Positions 46,690 through 59,290 of a DNA stretch of 64,000 nt are shown here, one piece after another. The position numbers and the translations under genes are program-made. The stretch's first letter is position 1, and each line of letters starts with the position of its first letter. Below the pieces are notes generated by a model. It saw nothing but the letters and a program-made list of their open reading frames with translations. It was not told the origin of the DNA and did not search any database. The DNA comes from Cynocephalus volans (lineage: Eukaryota > Chordata > Mammalia > Dermoptera > Cynocephalidae): assembly GCF_027409185.1 (NCBI RefSeq), contig NC_084463.1, positions 65,767,852 to 65,831,851 on the forward strand, in the 5' to 3' direction.

Positions 46690-46945
46690 TCTAATTTTTT
46701 TTAATTTTTAAAAATTGAAATATATTGATTATATATATTTGTAGGGTACAGAGTTACATTTCAATACATGTGTACAATGTGTGATGATCAAAGCAAGGTA
46801 TTTAGCATATTCATTATTACAAACTTAATCATTTCTTTGTGATGTGGACATTTGATCTCCTCTCTTCTAGCCATTTGGTAACATGCACTAGATCATTGTT
46901 AATTATAGATGCCTAGCTCAAATATACACTGATAGAATTTCTTTG
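46690..46945 (-). repeat. Old L1 3' UTR (minus, L1MA/B-like)
   Basis: 'attgattatatatatttgtagg', 'atttcaatacatgtgtacaatgtgtgatgatcaaa', 'ttagcatattcat' and 'ctctcttctagccatttg' phrases match the reverse complement of L1MA/MB 3' ends. Stated from memory. Confidence 0.6.
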
Positions 46946-47252
46946 CCAGTTTAGATTTTTTTTTCCAAAATGTGCTAAAATGAAATCCTTAAGGGACATT
47001 AAATAGCCCCACTAAGGACTTAAACTTAGTTTTAAAAATAGCTGGTATAATGCAATGCAGTATTAGAAATGTATTGCAAGGAAACTGATATTCCCATACT
47101 CGACCTTTATACAAAATCAGTAAAATGATTGCACTATAATATTTATGTTACTTTACATTTATTTTGCAATAAAAGATGTGGGTTATTTCACAATAATTGA
47201 GTACACATGATAAAAGGTATACCAAGTGACAAATCTTTCTTTACTCATACAA

Positions 47253-47812
47253 TGTAGGGAAAATATAGGAAAATGGTCAGGGCCTCTCAGATGTTCAGAA
47301 TCTTGCCGAGCGTTTGATGTAAATAGGCACATGTGCCCAGGTATTCTTTGGTTATTGTCTAATGTAATTCTGCATGTGCACCCAGGAGTCCTGGGTTATG
47401 GACTTGAGTATAAATGACTAGTGTCTGTGATCTACGCACTCCCCTGACCCAAGGATGCCCCTGGGGAGGACAACGGGGAGGCCGCTACTGCTGCTGGAGG
47501 CTGTTGCTGCAAGCTGTTCCTGTTAGTGTTACCGGGATGCCCCGAGAGGCCACTGCTGCTGCTGTTTCTGATGTTACTGCTGAGGACTGAGCTCATGTCG
47601 TCTGTCAATGGCTCCTGGGATCTATCCCAATTACCTAGCATGGACCTGTGTGTAAGGGGTCTGGTGACCCAGGCTGGCATGTGAAGGGTCTGGTGACCCA
47701 GTCTGTACAATGGGTTTGAAGGGTCTGAGCCCTAGCCCTGATAATACAAATAGAAACTTAGTATTAATAAAATAATGAAATGTTTCGGCTTTAGTCATGA
47801 ATTGCTTTAACA
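47253..47812 (+). mobile_element. Solo LTR with 6-bp target-site duplication
   Basis: 560 bp beginning TGTAGGG and ending TTAACA, flanked on both sides by ATACAA (47247-47252 and 47813-47818). Inside are a TATA box (TATAAAT at 47409) and an AATAAA at 47766, in the right order for U3-R-U5 in plus orientation. The part between them is unusually GC-rich, with CTG/GCTG runs (about 47480-47580) and two copies of GGGTCTGGTGACCCA (about 47657-47671 and 47687-47701). No internal retroviral sequence is adjacent, so it is a solo LTR. Six-base duplications are typical of class II (ERVK-like) elements. Subfamily unknown. Confidence 0.75.
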
Positions 47813-48364
47813 ATACAATTGCCTAACTTTACAACTGGCATAGTCGTGCAGCAAGACATACAGTTTGCAATACTTAGAAGCAACAGGTTATAATAGAAAA
47901 GAAACTGTTGCTAAGTAGATCTTAAGTATTCTCAACACACACATACAAGGAAAGGTAACTAAGTGAGGTGATGGATGTGCTAATTAGCTTGATATATACA
48001 ATTTTCATTTGTCAATTGTACCTAAATAAAGGAAAAATATTTTGGAAGAAGAAAAAAGAAAAGACACTGAACCTGTTGTCAGAAAGCCTGAGTCCTTGAC
48101 CTGTTTCTGCCTCTGTTCTTAATTTTTTTCTCAAATGACAAATGAGTCAAATGAGTTTAGTGATCTTTAAGCCAAATTTCAACTTCAAGTTGCTTAAAGA
48201 ATTTATGCTTAAGGAAAGGAGGGAATCTTATCAAAGTCACTGAGAGTGAGGCCATATGTTTTGGTTTGCCTGGGACAGTTCTGGTTTATGCTTGCTGTCC
48301 TGGCATCCTGCTCTATTTAGTATTCATCTCAGACTTTTAGTTTTTAATTAAACATTAATTTTAA

Positions 48365-48700
48365 AAATGAGCTAGGGGTGGTGTGGTTGTTACAGACTAG
48401 TATCTCGCAAACTCCTCTCCAGTGAAAGACTTATTTTGTTGTGCAGCTGTACAGCATGCTGTTAGCAGGCAGCCTCCAGCTGTCAGCTCCGTCAGGGTGC
48501 ACTGGTAATGGTTTTCACAGAACAGCTCATAACCAATGATTGAACTAGGCAGTGATATTTCAGCCCTACACAGACAACTCTGATGAGCAAAATTTGCTTT
48601 AAATCTTCTCACTAGTTTGGCTGGGCTTTACTGATCCTACATAGAAGTTCAACTTTGTTCTCCACCCAATCCCTGTTTGGTCTCCTTACTGTCACAGGTG
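48365..48700. repeat. Unassigned moderately GC-rich stretch, likely old repeat
   Basis: A block distinct from the AT-rich surroundings, with phrases such as 'ggtggtgtggttgttacagac' and 'ggctgggctttactgatcc'. A 71-codon minus-strand opening (48397-48612) has no domain I recognise. Possibly a DNA transposon remnant. Confidence 0.3.
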
Positions 48701-50329
48701 TTGATCCCTTTAAATTAGCATTTAGCATTCCAGCAACATCTGAGCATCAGCTTCTAGCAAATCCAACCTGCAACAGATGGGCTTAATAGACCTCCACTTT
48801 GTACTGAGAGCTTCTGCCATGTTTTTGACTACTACTGGGTCAGAGGCATGTACATATGGTTATGTAAAATAAACATCACAATAAATCATTTCTCTTTTGC
48901 CAGCCCTTTCCAGATGTTACATAAATAACACCTCTTTTGCATATGCAGGTGTTCATTGTTAAAATGAAGTCATTTTAGATACATGTACCTTGGGACAAGT
49001 ATCACCATCTGTTCTGGGCTGATGGCAGAAGAAATAAGCAAGTGTCCCTGCAGGCCACGTGGTATATTAGGCAGTTGGCCCATGCCCTTGTTGCAGCCCA
49101 TGAAGTGCACAAAGCCATGAGGCTTTCAGGTGGTGGGGTCAGTAGAAAATGTAGAAGATTATAATTTAGGTTGATGTAAAAACTGTATAGGAAATAGAGG
49201 TTAAGCAACCTATCCTTATGTGCACAGAGTGGCTTGAACACTCTTGTTATACATGTATGCAAAATAAGTCATTTCAACAGCACTGAACTAAAAAAAAAGA
49301 TAATGCTTAAAAAAAGAAAGATGCTAAGTTTTTTTCTCCTTTTTCAAGAAAGTAAATGATGAACCTGTAACTTGAATAAAATGTTTTTCAATATTTGCCA
49401 TACACCCTAGAGGATTTCACCTTATAGATTTCACCCTTGATTTCACTGAACATGGAAAACAAACAAATATGTTGAGGATGAGTCAACACATACTTCAAAA
49501 GTTATTCATTATTTTATGAAAACTACGTCCAATGATGACAAAGTAGCACACAAATTTATAGAAAGTGCAGCAGAAGATAAATGTCATAAGAAAAAGTAAC
49601 TTGAATGTAACTGGATTCGAGTGGCCGGGTCCCTGTGCATAGTGTCAAGTTAAAGATTAGCTATTAATCCAAAATAATAACAAAGCAGTTCTAATTTTAT
49701 AGCATTGCTCAAAGAGCACCATTAATTTGTAGGAAAGTAGATAGGAGTGAAGAGATTCACCCCTACAATCCTTCCACACGTATCATCTATCTCAACATTC
49801 TGTAGAAGGCAGCTTCCTCACCTTTCTAGCTTGTACTTTCAAGTTAGAAAGGACAGATACCTGTTTCATATCTTATCTTTCCTATCCTCCTCCCTACCCT
49901 CAACCTTCTGTTCTTTAAAAAAAAATATTTTAGTGAATCTCAGTCCCTTCCAATGACAATTCCTCTTTCTCATTTCTCTATTTAGTCATTTTCTACTCAC
50001 CCCACTGTGTATCACAAAAATCCAGTAATAGTTCCCAAAGACATTCTTCTCTCCACAAGGTGAATTGGATGGGAGAAACTAAGCTAGTAAAGACTAGTAA
50101 AGTCTAGTTAATGAGGTTGGAGCTGGAAGTCACACTTCACAATTTTTATACACATACAAAAGAATGGGGTCTAACTATTGGAGTTAAAGAAGAAACAATG
50201 GCATAGATGCATAGGTAAATTTAAGACTAGTCATAAAATGGAAGACAGAGTATAGAAAAGATTCCTTCTCTGAAAGTACGAAACATCAAAAGTAAATTAA
50301 GAGGAAAAAATACAAAATAAAAGAGGGAG

Positions 50330-51120
50330 AAAAAAGAGATCATATGGATAAGGGGATTCCAACAGTGGTAGAGTATGTTTATTCCAATCATGCATTCTGG
50401 AATTGGAGAAATAACCATAGGATGGATTCTGGAACCCAACTGGTCCTATGGTGACAGAATCAAGCCAAAACTCCATTAATTTCCCATAAACCCGTACTGT
50501 TGCTGGCTGACTACAGTAATGTTCTGGTTCCTCAGGAAATAGTGTCACTTAGAGACAATGTTCAATTCCTCCAAAATTGGGTACATCCCTTTCTCCAATG
50601 TACAGTCACTCTGCTAAATGGCTGCAGGTTTCCTTGAGAAGAGCTAAGAGGATGATTTTACAGTTTAATTTTTAACATGTAAAGGGTGCTTTCTCAAAGG
50701 GACCTACCGTCCCTTTACTAAAAGGCCTCATAACATATGAATTGGTTCAAGTCTAGGAATTTGATGAAGAACTGAAATTGTCTATTGAGATGATTCATGA
50801 CATGCCTCTGTTCACCAATCCTAGAGTTTTATTTTACTTATACAAATCAGGTAAGATTTTTCTAGGTTGTCCATTTATTTGAGACTTAAGAACACCATGA
50901 TAAGTTATAAAATACCAAAGTTCTCTCTACAGGTCAATCCACCATGTTTACTCTTCCAACTGTGCTGCCCATTATAGTAACCATGCCCACTATCAGTTAA
51001 GAGCTGCCTTTTGGCCACCTGCCTCTCAGGGACCTTATCATCCCCACTGAGTTCCAGTCTCTGTAAGGTGCACGATAACTTTGACTACAATATACGTAGG
51101 AAGTCTACAGTCTATAGCGT
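50330..51120. repeat. Possible ERVL/MaLR internal remnant
   Basis: The style of 50390-50570 ('ggagaaataaccataggatgg', 'ccataaacccgtact', 'ggttcctcaggaaatagtgtcac') resembles internal sequence of MaLR/ERVL elements as I remember it. There is no intact frame and no LTR next to it. Confidence 0.3.
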
Positions 51121-51128
51121 ATACACCA

Positions 51129-51680
51129 GTCAAGAATGGATATGCCTGGGGCTGGCCCTGTGGCTCACTCAGGAGAGTGTGGCACTAGTAGCACTGAGGC
51201 CACGGGTTCAGATCCTATATAGGGATGGCCGGTGCGCTCACTGGCTGAGCATGGTGCAGACCACACCATGCTGAGGGTTGCAATCCCCTTCCCAATCAAA
51301 AAAATAAAAAAAGAGGGGATATGCCTAAGGACTTGAGATTAAACAAACAAAAAAAGACAATAGTTTTTTAATTTTATCTGTTTTGTTTTAATTTTCAATT
51401 TTTATATTTCATTTGAATTTTAATTTATAGTACTTATCTAAAAGTAATATTTTTTAAAAAGATAGATATAGAACATGAATGTGCACACTACCACAAGAAT
51501 GAATATGCCTTAGGATATGATTTAAGAGAAAAAAGAAATTAGCTTTTTATCTATATCTCATTTGAATTTTAATATTTATATTTTGTTTGAATTTTAATTT
51601 ATAGTACTTATCTAAAAGCAATAATTTTTAAAAAGACAGATGCAGGGCACAGATGTACAGACTACCACACATGGATATGT
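51129..51680. repeat. Imperfect tandem duplication interrupted by a SINE
   Basis: Two diverged copies of one unit of roughly 170-190 bp. Shared words: GAATGGATATGCCT / GAATGAATATGCCT, then 'catttgaattttaatttatagtacttatctaaaag' (51411-51445, and again at about 51586-51619), then 'actaccacaagaatg' / 'actaccacacatgg'. A third partial start is at 51663. The SINE at 51148-51316 sits in the first copy. Confidence 0.7.
51148..51316 (+). mobile_element. CYN-type tRNA-derived SINE
   Basis: It starts GGGCTGGCCCTGTGGCTCAC and contains the B-box-like block GGTTCAGATCC, TATATAGGGATGGCCGGTGC, a second tRNA-like half (GCTCACTGGCTGAGC, GGGTTGCAATCCCC) and an A-rich tail. A perfect 10-bp target-site duplication, GGATATGCCT, is at 51138-51147 and 51317-51326. 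The two tRNA-like halves indicate a dimeric CYN form. Confidence 0.9.
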
Positions 51681-52954
51681 TTTCAAGGGTAGTTGTCATT
51701 CACACTCCCCAAATCATAACTTATGGGGCACTGCCCGCTCTTCCACCACGTGGATGCAGCTGTGTGCACATACATGCTCACACACACACTGCTTCAAAAA
51801 GAAGGTACAAATTAATTTCCCCATAACATTTAGGAAGACTACTTAAATATATAAACATGAAATGTGAACATCAAAAACGTTAATTTTCAGCAACATTTAT
51901 TAATCACATACCAAAAATGAGGCAACAAGTTAGGTTCTCAATGAGCTAATAAGGTCTCATAATAGGTTAGACATATGTGTTACCAAAGGATACATATGCC
52001 ACAAATAAATAAATGCTGAATGTATGCACTGAGAATTCAGGAAAACAAACAGCTGAGTTTGTCTGGATGTGCTAGTAATAAAAAGCAAAGGAAATGGAGA
52101 GGTTTTAAAAATAAAGTTTTTCTGATCCATGGTGTTAGATGAGGTGAATATTTTTGCTTTGGCTTTTATATATCAATGATCTCTAATGATAGAGAATTTA
52201 AAATTGAGAGTAAGAACAATATTTTGGGCAGTAGGAACGTTATCAATTAAATCATATTTTATTCATTTATTCACTCATTCAGCAAACTTTTATAGAGTAC
52301 CTATATTTGTCACACACTATGTGTAAAAGAAATTCTTATCATATGGTACTGAACTCTGCTTATTACAAAGAAATGCCAAGAGAGCAAAAGAATCACAATA
52401 CCATTACAGCTACTTGAAAAAAGATGTAAAATGTAATTACAAAATTACTTAAAGAGGGAAAGAAGAGCATTACTCATAGGAATTCAAAGAAATTAATGGT
52501 TTGTCAAAATTTGATGTTTTATTTTCCTCAGGAAAAGGAACACACACATTAATCTTAGGAAAACAAATTACTTCAAAAAGTGAGAATTAAAGGGCACACT
52601 TAAAGTACACGAATACCAACTAGAAAGATATAGAGCATAAATTTCCCTTTTCTGAAATGTTTGTTTAAATCAAGTGAATGTTCTTTATTACCATGGTAAC
52701 TCAGTATTGAATAACAATAATTGCTATTTTAAAATACTGCTTTCAAAGCAACATCAAAGGCATTCCTGAAAAGTCAGGAAATCTAGTTGCAGGAGCAAGA
52801 ATATTTTCTTATTAAAGATACAGGCAAATCTTCTGTGTCAAAATTCAAATGAAAACAGTCTGCAATTCTAAAAGAATGAAAACAATCAGCTGCATGTTCT
52901 GTTATATAAAACTACTGTTTACACAAATATTAAAGGCAAAGTCAAAGCAATTAC

Positions 52955-53005
52955 AAATAAATAAATAAATAAATACATAAATACATAAATAAAATTTAAA
53001 AAAAG
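52955..53005. repeat. (AAAT)n low-complexity repeat
   Basis: 'aataaataaataaataaatacataaatacataaataaa' is a short A-rich tetranucleotide run. A similar (CAAA)n run is at 53431-53460. Confidence 0.9.
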
Positions 53006-53274
53006 AATCTTACTTTGTCTTATAGGAAAAAAATCAAGTCGATACATGCAGTTTTCAGAAGATGAGAACACAGAGCACAATGTACGTGCAATCAGAGCTA
53101 AGAAAAGAACAAGGACACTAATAGGAGATGGAAAGATAAACAACATAACAATCCTGTACTTGGCATACATCTTCCACAACACTCCTGTAAGATTTTTCTC
53201 AACTCTACCAAAATGTATTTATTATTATTCTCACTTCATGTGGAATTAAATTATTCATATTCTAGAATGTATTT

Positions 53275-53430
53275 TTTCTGAAAAGAATTATACAGTTTTA
53301 TAGTAATAATGAGATGAAACATGAGGAAACAGCTCTTTCAATTAGGTATGTTGTAGGTGAGAAAACAAAACCAGACAGCCGGGGTGGGGGGCAGTCCCAA
53401 GGTCACATGGCTAGCAGGAGGCAAAGAGAT
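53275..53430 (-). repeat. MIR SINE remnant (minus)
   Basis: 'gatgaaacatgaggaaacagctc', 'ggtatgttgtaggtgag' and 'cccaaggtcacatggctagcagg' follow the reverse-complement MIR core. Confidence 0.6.
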
Positions 53431-54501
53431 TTAAACAAACAAACAAACAAACAAAAAAACCCAAAACAAAAAACTCACAGGCCAGTGTTCTTTCAACTGT
53501 GATCATACTGCTTGATTCTCGAGAGAATACTATACTCCTTTTTCTCTCCTACCTCCCTTTACTTTGTTCTTGCCTAAGGATTACATAATAAGAGAAAAAC
53601 GCAGCAGGTCATACACAATCTGCATCCCTCAACACCTGGCACTTTTAAACACTGTAAGATCTAAAGGTAGACTATGCAGTATTACACAAAGGCTAATTGT
53701 TTTATGGATTCTTTCATTTTCAGGGGAAGCAGAGTGATAAAATTCTATTCCTGTGATACTATTCTGCTTCCTACTTATTAAACATACTATTAAAAAAATC
53801 AGAATCAGCTTTTGAAAGAACACATACTCCTTGTACTCTAAATACATCAAATAATCAATGTCTATAACTGGCTTTCTTATAAAATATACATTTTGTTTTA
53901 TTGCCACAGAGGGTAAACAACAACAAAAATTGAACGGGGAAAAAAAAGGTTTGAGAAAAGTGAAAGCAAATAATAGAGGCATTTCTGGATAAACACACTA
54001 TTGCTACTGAGCTTTCCATAATCCACCTTTTAAGAAAAATGTTATATTTTCATTTGTCACAGCAAATGCATTTTTTAAAAAAACAATGTTGGCATTTAAC
54101 GAAAGAAACACCTCGAAGTTGTCAAGGCTCAGCTTGATATTAATTCAGTTCCTGCCTTCTGTGCAGAAGCTGAATATCCCCTAGGTACACAACAAAGGAA
54201 TAAGCAATTTTATCCAGGACCCAAAGAAACTGGAGGTTTTCTTTTATGTTTTTATGAAGTTCAAACCTAAAACCCTGGGCAAACAAAATTAATGCCATGT
54301 AATATATGGTCCTTTGAAGCCTATCAAAACCAACCATGCAGTGAATATTCTGTTCTTAAATAATGAACATCTTGGCCAAAGACCAAGCCTATGGAATGTG
54401 TAGATCAGGGAAGATTAACAAGCAAGTATTTAAATTCACTTCCTTCACAGAGTGCTTAGGAAGTACATCAAGAAAATGAGTAGTTAAAAATATTCATCGT
54501 G

Positions 54502-54690
54502 GACCGACCCCCTGGCTCACTCAGGAGAGTGCGGCACTGGGAGCACAGCGGCGCCCCCACCGCGGGTTCGGATCCTATATAGGGATGGCTGGTGCGCTTA
54601 CTGGCTGAGCGCAGTGCGCGCGACACCAAGCCAAGGGTTGCGATCCCCTTACCAGTCACAAAAAGAAAGAAAAAACAAACAAACCAACAA
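54502..54690 (+). mobile_element. CYN-type tRNA-derived SINE
   Basis: Dimeric tRNA-like SINE with GCTCACTCAGGAGAGTGCGG, GGGTTCGGATCCTATATAGG and GGGTTGCGATCCCCTTACC, and a tail of AAAAAGAAAG and CAAACAAACC units. A perfect 16-bp target-site duplication, AAAAATATTCATCGTG, is at 54486-54501 and 54691-54706. CpGs are well preserved in the body (GCGGCGCCCCCACCGCGGG), so this copy is young. Confidence 0.93.
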
Positions 54691-54869
54691 AAAATATTCA
54701 TCGTGATAATGAAAACGGCATAAAACACTTGTTGCCTTTTTGACTTCTTTGAAATTATTTAGTCTTTTAATACTAGGATGACTTGGCAGAGTAACATGCA
54801 CCTTCTTAGCCATTCAGTACATTACTGTCATGTTTTTGACATTGATTAAGAAATTATGTAACCATTGAA

Positions 54870-55080
54870 GAAAAAAAGAAAGAAAGATACAACAATCACA
54901 ATAATTCACTGAACTTTGAAAAGGAGAGGACAAAACTGAGGCTCCTAGAAGTGGAAAAGGGGGAGGAGGAGAGAGGGTGAGTGAGAAATTGTTTAAAAGG
55001 CCACAAAGATCATTACATTATATAATGTTGAATATACTAATTATCCAGAAAAATAAATAAATATATTTTTTTAAAATTAT
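54870..55080 (+). repeat. Possible L1 3' UTR end
   Basis: 'aaagatacaacaatcacaataattcactgaactttg' split over 54884-54920, then a purine-rich patch and 'tataatgttgaatatactaatta', resembles an older relative of the 3' UTR seen in the young L1s. There is an A-rich end. Confidence 0.45.
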
Positions 55081-56229
55081 GTTACCAAGAAAATTTTTCA
55101 TTGTTCTCATTTTCTTTCATATTATACAGTAAAATCAAGTAGAAAATACTAGATAACATAAAAACTAAACTTTTAATGTAAGAATCCATGCAAACAAACC
55201 ACCTTACTATAATAAATCTACTTCCAGGCACAGAAATTGTATAACTTGCTTATTTTCAAGACGAAAAAGTAACATTTAAAAAAAAATTGGATAGAAAACA
55301 AAAATTTTGTATTTCCCCCTTTCTTTGGGGTTGTAAAATGTCAGGACTAGAATAAAACTAAATGAATATGAATTCCTATTATTTACTAACCAGTTTTTAT
55401 ATTACTGTGGCATTATACGTAAGCTGTAATCTACTAAAAAATGACAGCATATATCTCATGTTCATAAAATGAGAAACCAACGGGAAAACAATTTATCCTC
55501 TCGCCTGAGAACAGATGGGCATTTAAATTGTACTACACATATAATGTGCTTCTCGTTTCCCTGATATAAAAATTTTCTTGATTTCGGAGGCCATAAAATA
55601 TGGGATTTAAACCCAGCTCACATTTACTGAATAAATCATTATATTATGATAGCAAATAAGCTATATTAAGTTCCACCAAAATAACTAATTAATTGTCTTC
55701 AATGATTTCAACATAGATTCATGTGAGGCTAGAATTGAAGTGTTTCACTATATAAATCATATGTAATTTAAGATACAGTGGGTTAATCCTCATCCTGACC
55801 CAGATCCACCTAGATTTATATACAGGTAATTGCACCTGAGTTTGCTGCTCATTTTCCATGTGAATCACAGGCGAGATCAATATAAATTCAATTACTCTCA
55901 GAGTTCTGGAAAAATGTAGAAACAGGAAGAATTTAGAAATAGTCCCATTTGTTCTGTGCTTCCTTTTTATAGACTAACCTTCTCTATTTACAAGTCTACA
56001 ATTTACTCAGTAATACACAGCAATCTGTAGCATCCCCAAACTTTTCCCTTGCATTTTTCTAATGACATGATTTTATTGAGGCTAGCAGTAATCCCCTCCT
56101 ATAGCTACCATCCAGTTCTATTTTATTGGACACCATAGTTCAGAATTCAGAAGATAAATTCTTCCACTTTTTTGACAATATGACAAATCTTTAATTTGGT
56201 GTCTTTAACTTTAACCTGGTCTGCCTCCT

Positions 56230-56665
56230 TTCCATTCTGTACAACACTGGCAGAGTGACCCATCTAAAGTGCAAATTAGATTTCAGTTACCATTTAAAAC
56301 TCTTCAATGTTTCACCAGCATCTTTAGAAAAAAGACCAAGTTTCAAAAGACAAGTTCCTCCACGTCCTCATCTCTGGCTACTACCCCAGCCTTCCCTCCC
56401 AATAACATGACACTTTTCTGACATTCCGTGATAGCTCATCTTTCTAAGCTATTCAAGCTATTGCTCTCCCTGGAATAATCTCCCACTCTGAGAAAGTTCT
56501 ATTAATCCTTAACCCTCAGTTTGGCCCAGAAAGCCTCCCAAGTCTACAGAAACTCCTCAAAAGTTCCACATCCTCCATTTTGGTGGTATGTATTACATTT
56601 CTTCCTGTATCTGGCCCCCACTTCCACTAGATTGTGAGTTTTCACGAAGGAGCAGGTATGTTTGT
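56230..56665 (+). repeat. LINE-2 3' part
   Basis: L2 phrases in order: 'taaaactcttcaatg', 'ctggctactaccccagcc', 'ctattgctctccctggaata', 'cccagaaagcctccc' and 'ctagattgtgagttttcacg'. Confidence 0.7.
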
Positions 56666-56699
56666 CTTCCTCTGTCCCTTCCCCCTCACCTTACTTCTT

Positions 56700-57240
56700 T
56701 CCTTCTTTCCCTTAACAAATATTTGCATTTACTAGAAGCAACCATTTTATTAGGCCCTTGAGTACGATGGTGAGCAAAAAGAAATACAGGCCCCTACCAT
56801 GTTGGTGCTTAGAGTCTACTAGAAGAAACTTGTAACATTAACAAACACACTTTGACTATATAGCTACCAATGGGGATAAGTGCTTTAAAGGAAAGAAACA
56901 CATGATTTTTGCATATAAGAAACAGCACCTAAGTTAAGGCATCTAGAAGGTTTCTCAGAGAAATTGACTCCTGAGCTGTGATCTAAGTGCAAGTGTGGGT
57001 GGGGATGGGCAGGGCTGATGGTAAGTATTCTGGACATATGGATCAGGATACACAGAGGGTTGGGAGGAAGCAAGGGAAGCAAAAGGAACCAAAAAGCCAG
57101 TGTTGTATTTGTGCATGAAAGAAGCAAATTGGATCAGGGCCAGAGCATGGAGGCCTTTCTACGCCGTGGTAAGGATTTTTGTCCTTATCCTAGGAGCAAT
57201 GGAAAGCTATTAAAGTGTTTTAAGCAAGAGGAGTGATTTA
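56700..57240. repeat. Unassigned ancient interspersed repeat
   Basis: A familiar mammalian dispersed motif series, including 'gagcatggaggcctttctac', 'cctaggagcaatggaaagc' and 'ttttaagcaagaggagtga'. I recall the pattern but not a reliable family name. Confidence 0.4.
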
Positions 57241-58089
57241 ATTTAATCAGCCCTTTGAAGTTTCTTTGGTAGCATTGCAGAAAACGGATTAGGTGACAGC
57301 TATAGTGAATTTCATCAAAAGTGGACCAATAGTGGTTAAAATCCAACTCCTCACCTGACGAATACCTAATCTGATGCAGTGGACCGTGGCCGTGGCCGGA
57401 AAAATTTCACAATTATTCTGGACGGTCACATTTTAAATTTGCATGTACCTCAGTAGGACTCTTGACACAACTCCAAAGGGTCGCCACGCTTCTCTCATCA
57501 ATTTACTATTTCAAGCAAAACTTTACATCTTCTTCCTTCTCCTCAAAATTCCAACACACCTTCCACCATCCTCAATCTTAGTGATAATTTTACGTGTATT
57601 TCAGTGAGAAATACAGAAGAAATTGAAAGAGAAATCCCATTTCTCTCACTCCAAATCCACTGTGCAGCCTGTAGCCATCGTTTATAAACATCTTCTCTGC
57701 CTTCCTCCTGTTAGGAACCATGAGCCACCCACACTGCCTCATATCAAGTCAATTCTTTCTTTTCTAGAATCCATTATGAGGCACTTGTGGTCTTTGCTTC
57801 TGTAACTATACCCTCGATCTCTCCAGCAGTGTAAACGTTCCCTTCTCTATTTAATTCTCATTATTCAAATCTTTACTGTAAGTATATAAGTAAGCTGTAA
57901 TATAATTATTATAACATAGTAATATGCCCTTAGCTTATATCTGCTTTGTCCTTATATCTTCTTCAGCTGCTGACCTATTTCTTTATTCCACCTTAGATAC
58001 AATCTCCTTAGAATATGTCCAGTGGTCTTCCAGCAAATGTTTAACAGCCAGGTCTAAAAATAAATAACAAATAACTACATAAGCCCTAT

Positions 58090-58500
58090 TTTACGGTTGT
58101 CTTAGTTGGTTAAAATAACATAGACTGGGTCATTTATAAAGAAAAGATATTTATTTCTCACAGTTCTGGAGGCTGGAAAGTCCAAGATCAGGGCACTGGC
58201 AGGTTCAGAGTCTGGTGAAGGTTGCTCTATGCTTCCAAGATGGCACCTTATTGCCGAGATCTTACGTGGCAGAAGAGCAAAACAGAAAAAGGAGACGAAC
58301 ACTATGTCCTCACACGGTGGAAGAACAGGAGAATGAATCCACTCCCTCAAGCCCTTTTATAATGCCCTAAGCCCATTTATGAAGGCTTTGCCCTCATGAT
58401 TTAATCACCTCTTGAAGGTCCCAGCTCTTAATACTATCACATTCGCAATTAAGTTTCAACACATGAATTTTGAGGAACACATTCAGATCACCGGAATGGT
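58090..58500 (-). repeat. MaLR-type LTR (minus)
   Basis: Reverse complement of the MaLR LTR plan: 'tatttatttctcacagttctgg', 'ggaaagtccaagatcagggc', 'gtcctcacacggtggaagaac', 'ccctcatgatttaatcacc' and 'caacacatgaattttgaggaa'. Confidence 0.75.
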
Positions 58501-59003
58501 ATTTGTCAATTTCTGTGGAATAAATGCTCCCACTGTGGACGATAGAAAGCTTTCAAACATGACTTCACTGACCATAGAATTGGGAAGAGAAACAACCTCT
58601 CATGAGCTCATAGGGGCTAACCCCAGCATGCCACCGGATTTGTCTATACTTACCATTTCTACTTCCCGTCTTACTATTGTTATCTCTTGAACCTATTTTG
58701 ATCAGACATTAGTTCCCTACACTCCATTAAAACCACAGCTCCCATTGTCACTAATTCAGTCCTCATTTTACTACAGTTCTCAGCAGTGTTTGACACAACT
58801 GATCACTCTTTTTTGAAACACTGTTCTGTAATGTCTCAAAATCAAATGCTCCTCATTCTCTTCTTACCTCAGTGGCCACTCATTCTTAATTACCTTTGGT
58901 GAACACTACATGTTGAAATGTCCCAGGGCTCAGTCTTCTCTTTTGTCTCTTTTCTACCTATATCCATTTCTTAAATTAGTCACTCTTGATAGGACAGTGC
59001 CAT

Positions 59004-59249
59004 CTCTCAGGGGAAGTTTTTTTTTTTTTTTTTGAGATCTCATACCAATTCAAGTTTTATTTTATTTTTTATTTTTTTATTTTTTTAATTGTATTTTGTC
59101 GATATACATTGTAGCTGATTATTGCTCCCCATCACCAAAACCTCCCTCCCTTCTCCCTCCCCCCTCCCCCCCAACAATGTCCTTTCTGTTTGCTTGTTGT
59201 ATCAACTTCAAATAATTGTGGTTGTTATATCTTCTTCCCCCCCTCCCCG

Positions 59250-59290
<41 letters not shown>

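Noticed and set aside
47432-47710. 92-codon minus-strand open frame rich in Ser, Pro and Leu
   Set aside because: It is antisense to the CTG-rich part of a bounded solo LTR, has no domain and no splice context.
51148-51316. tRNA-like A and B boxes suggesting a tRNA gene
   Set aside because: They are part of SINE bodies with tails and target-site duplications; no full cloverleaf with an anticodon arm was evident.
52919-53182. Minus-strand open frame considered as a NOX4 exon
   Set aside because: The peptide does not match any part of NOX4 that I know and its edges lack a consistent acceptor/donor pair with a compatible phase.
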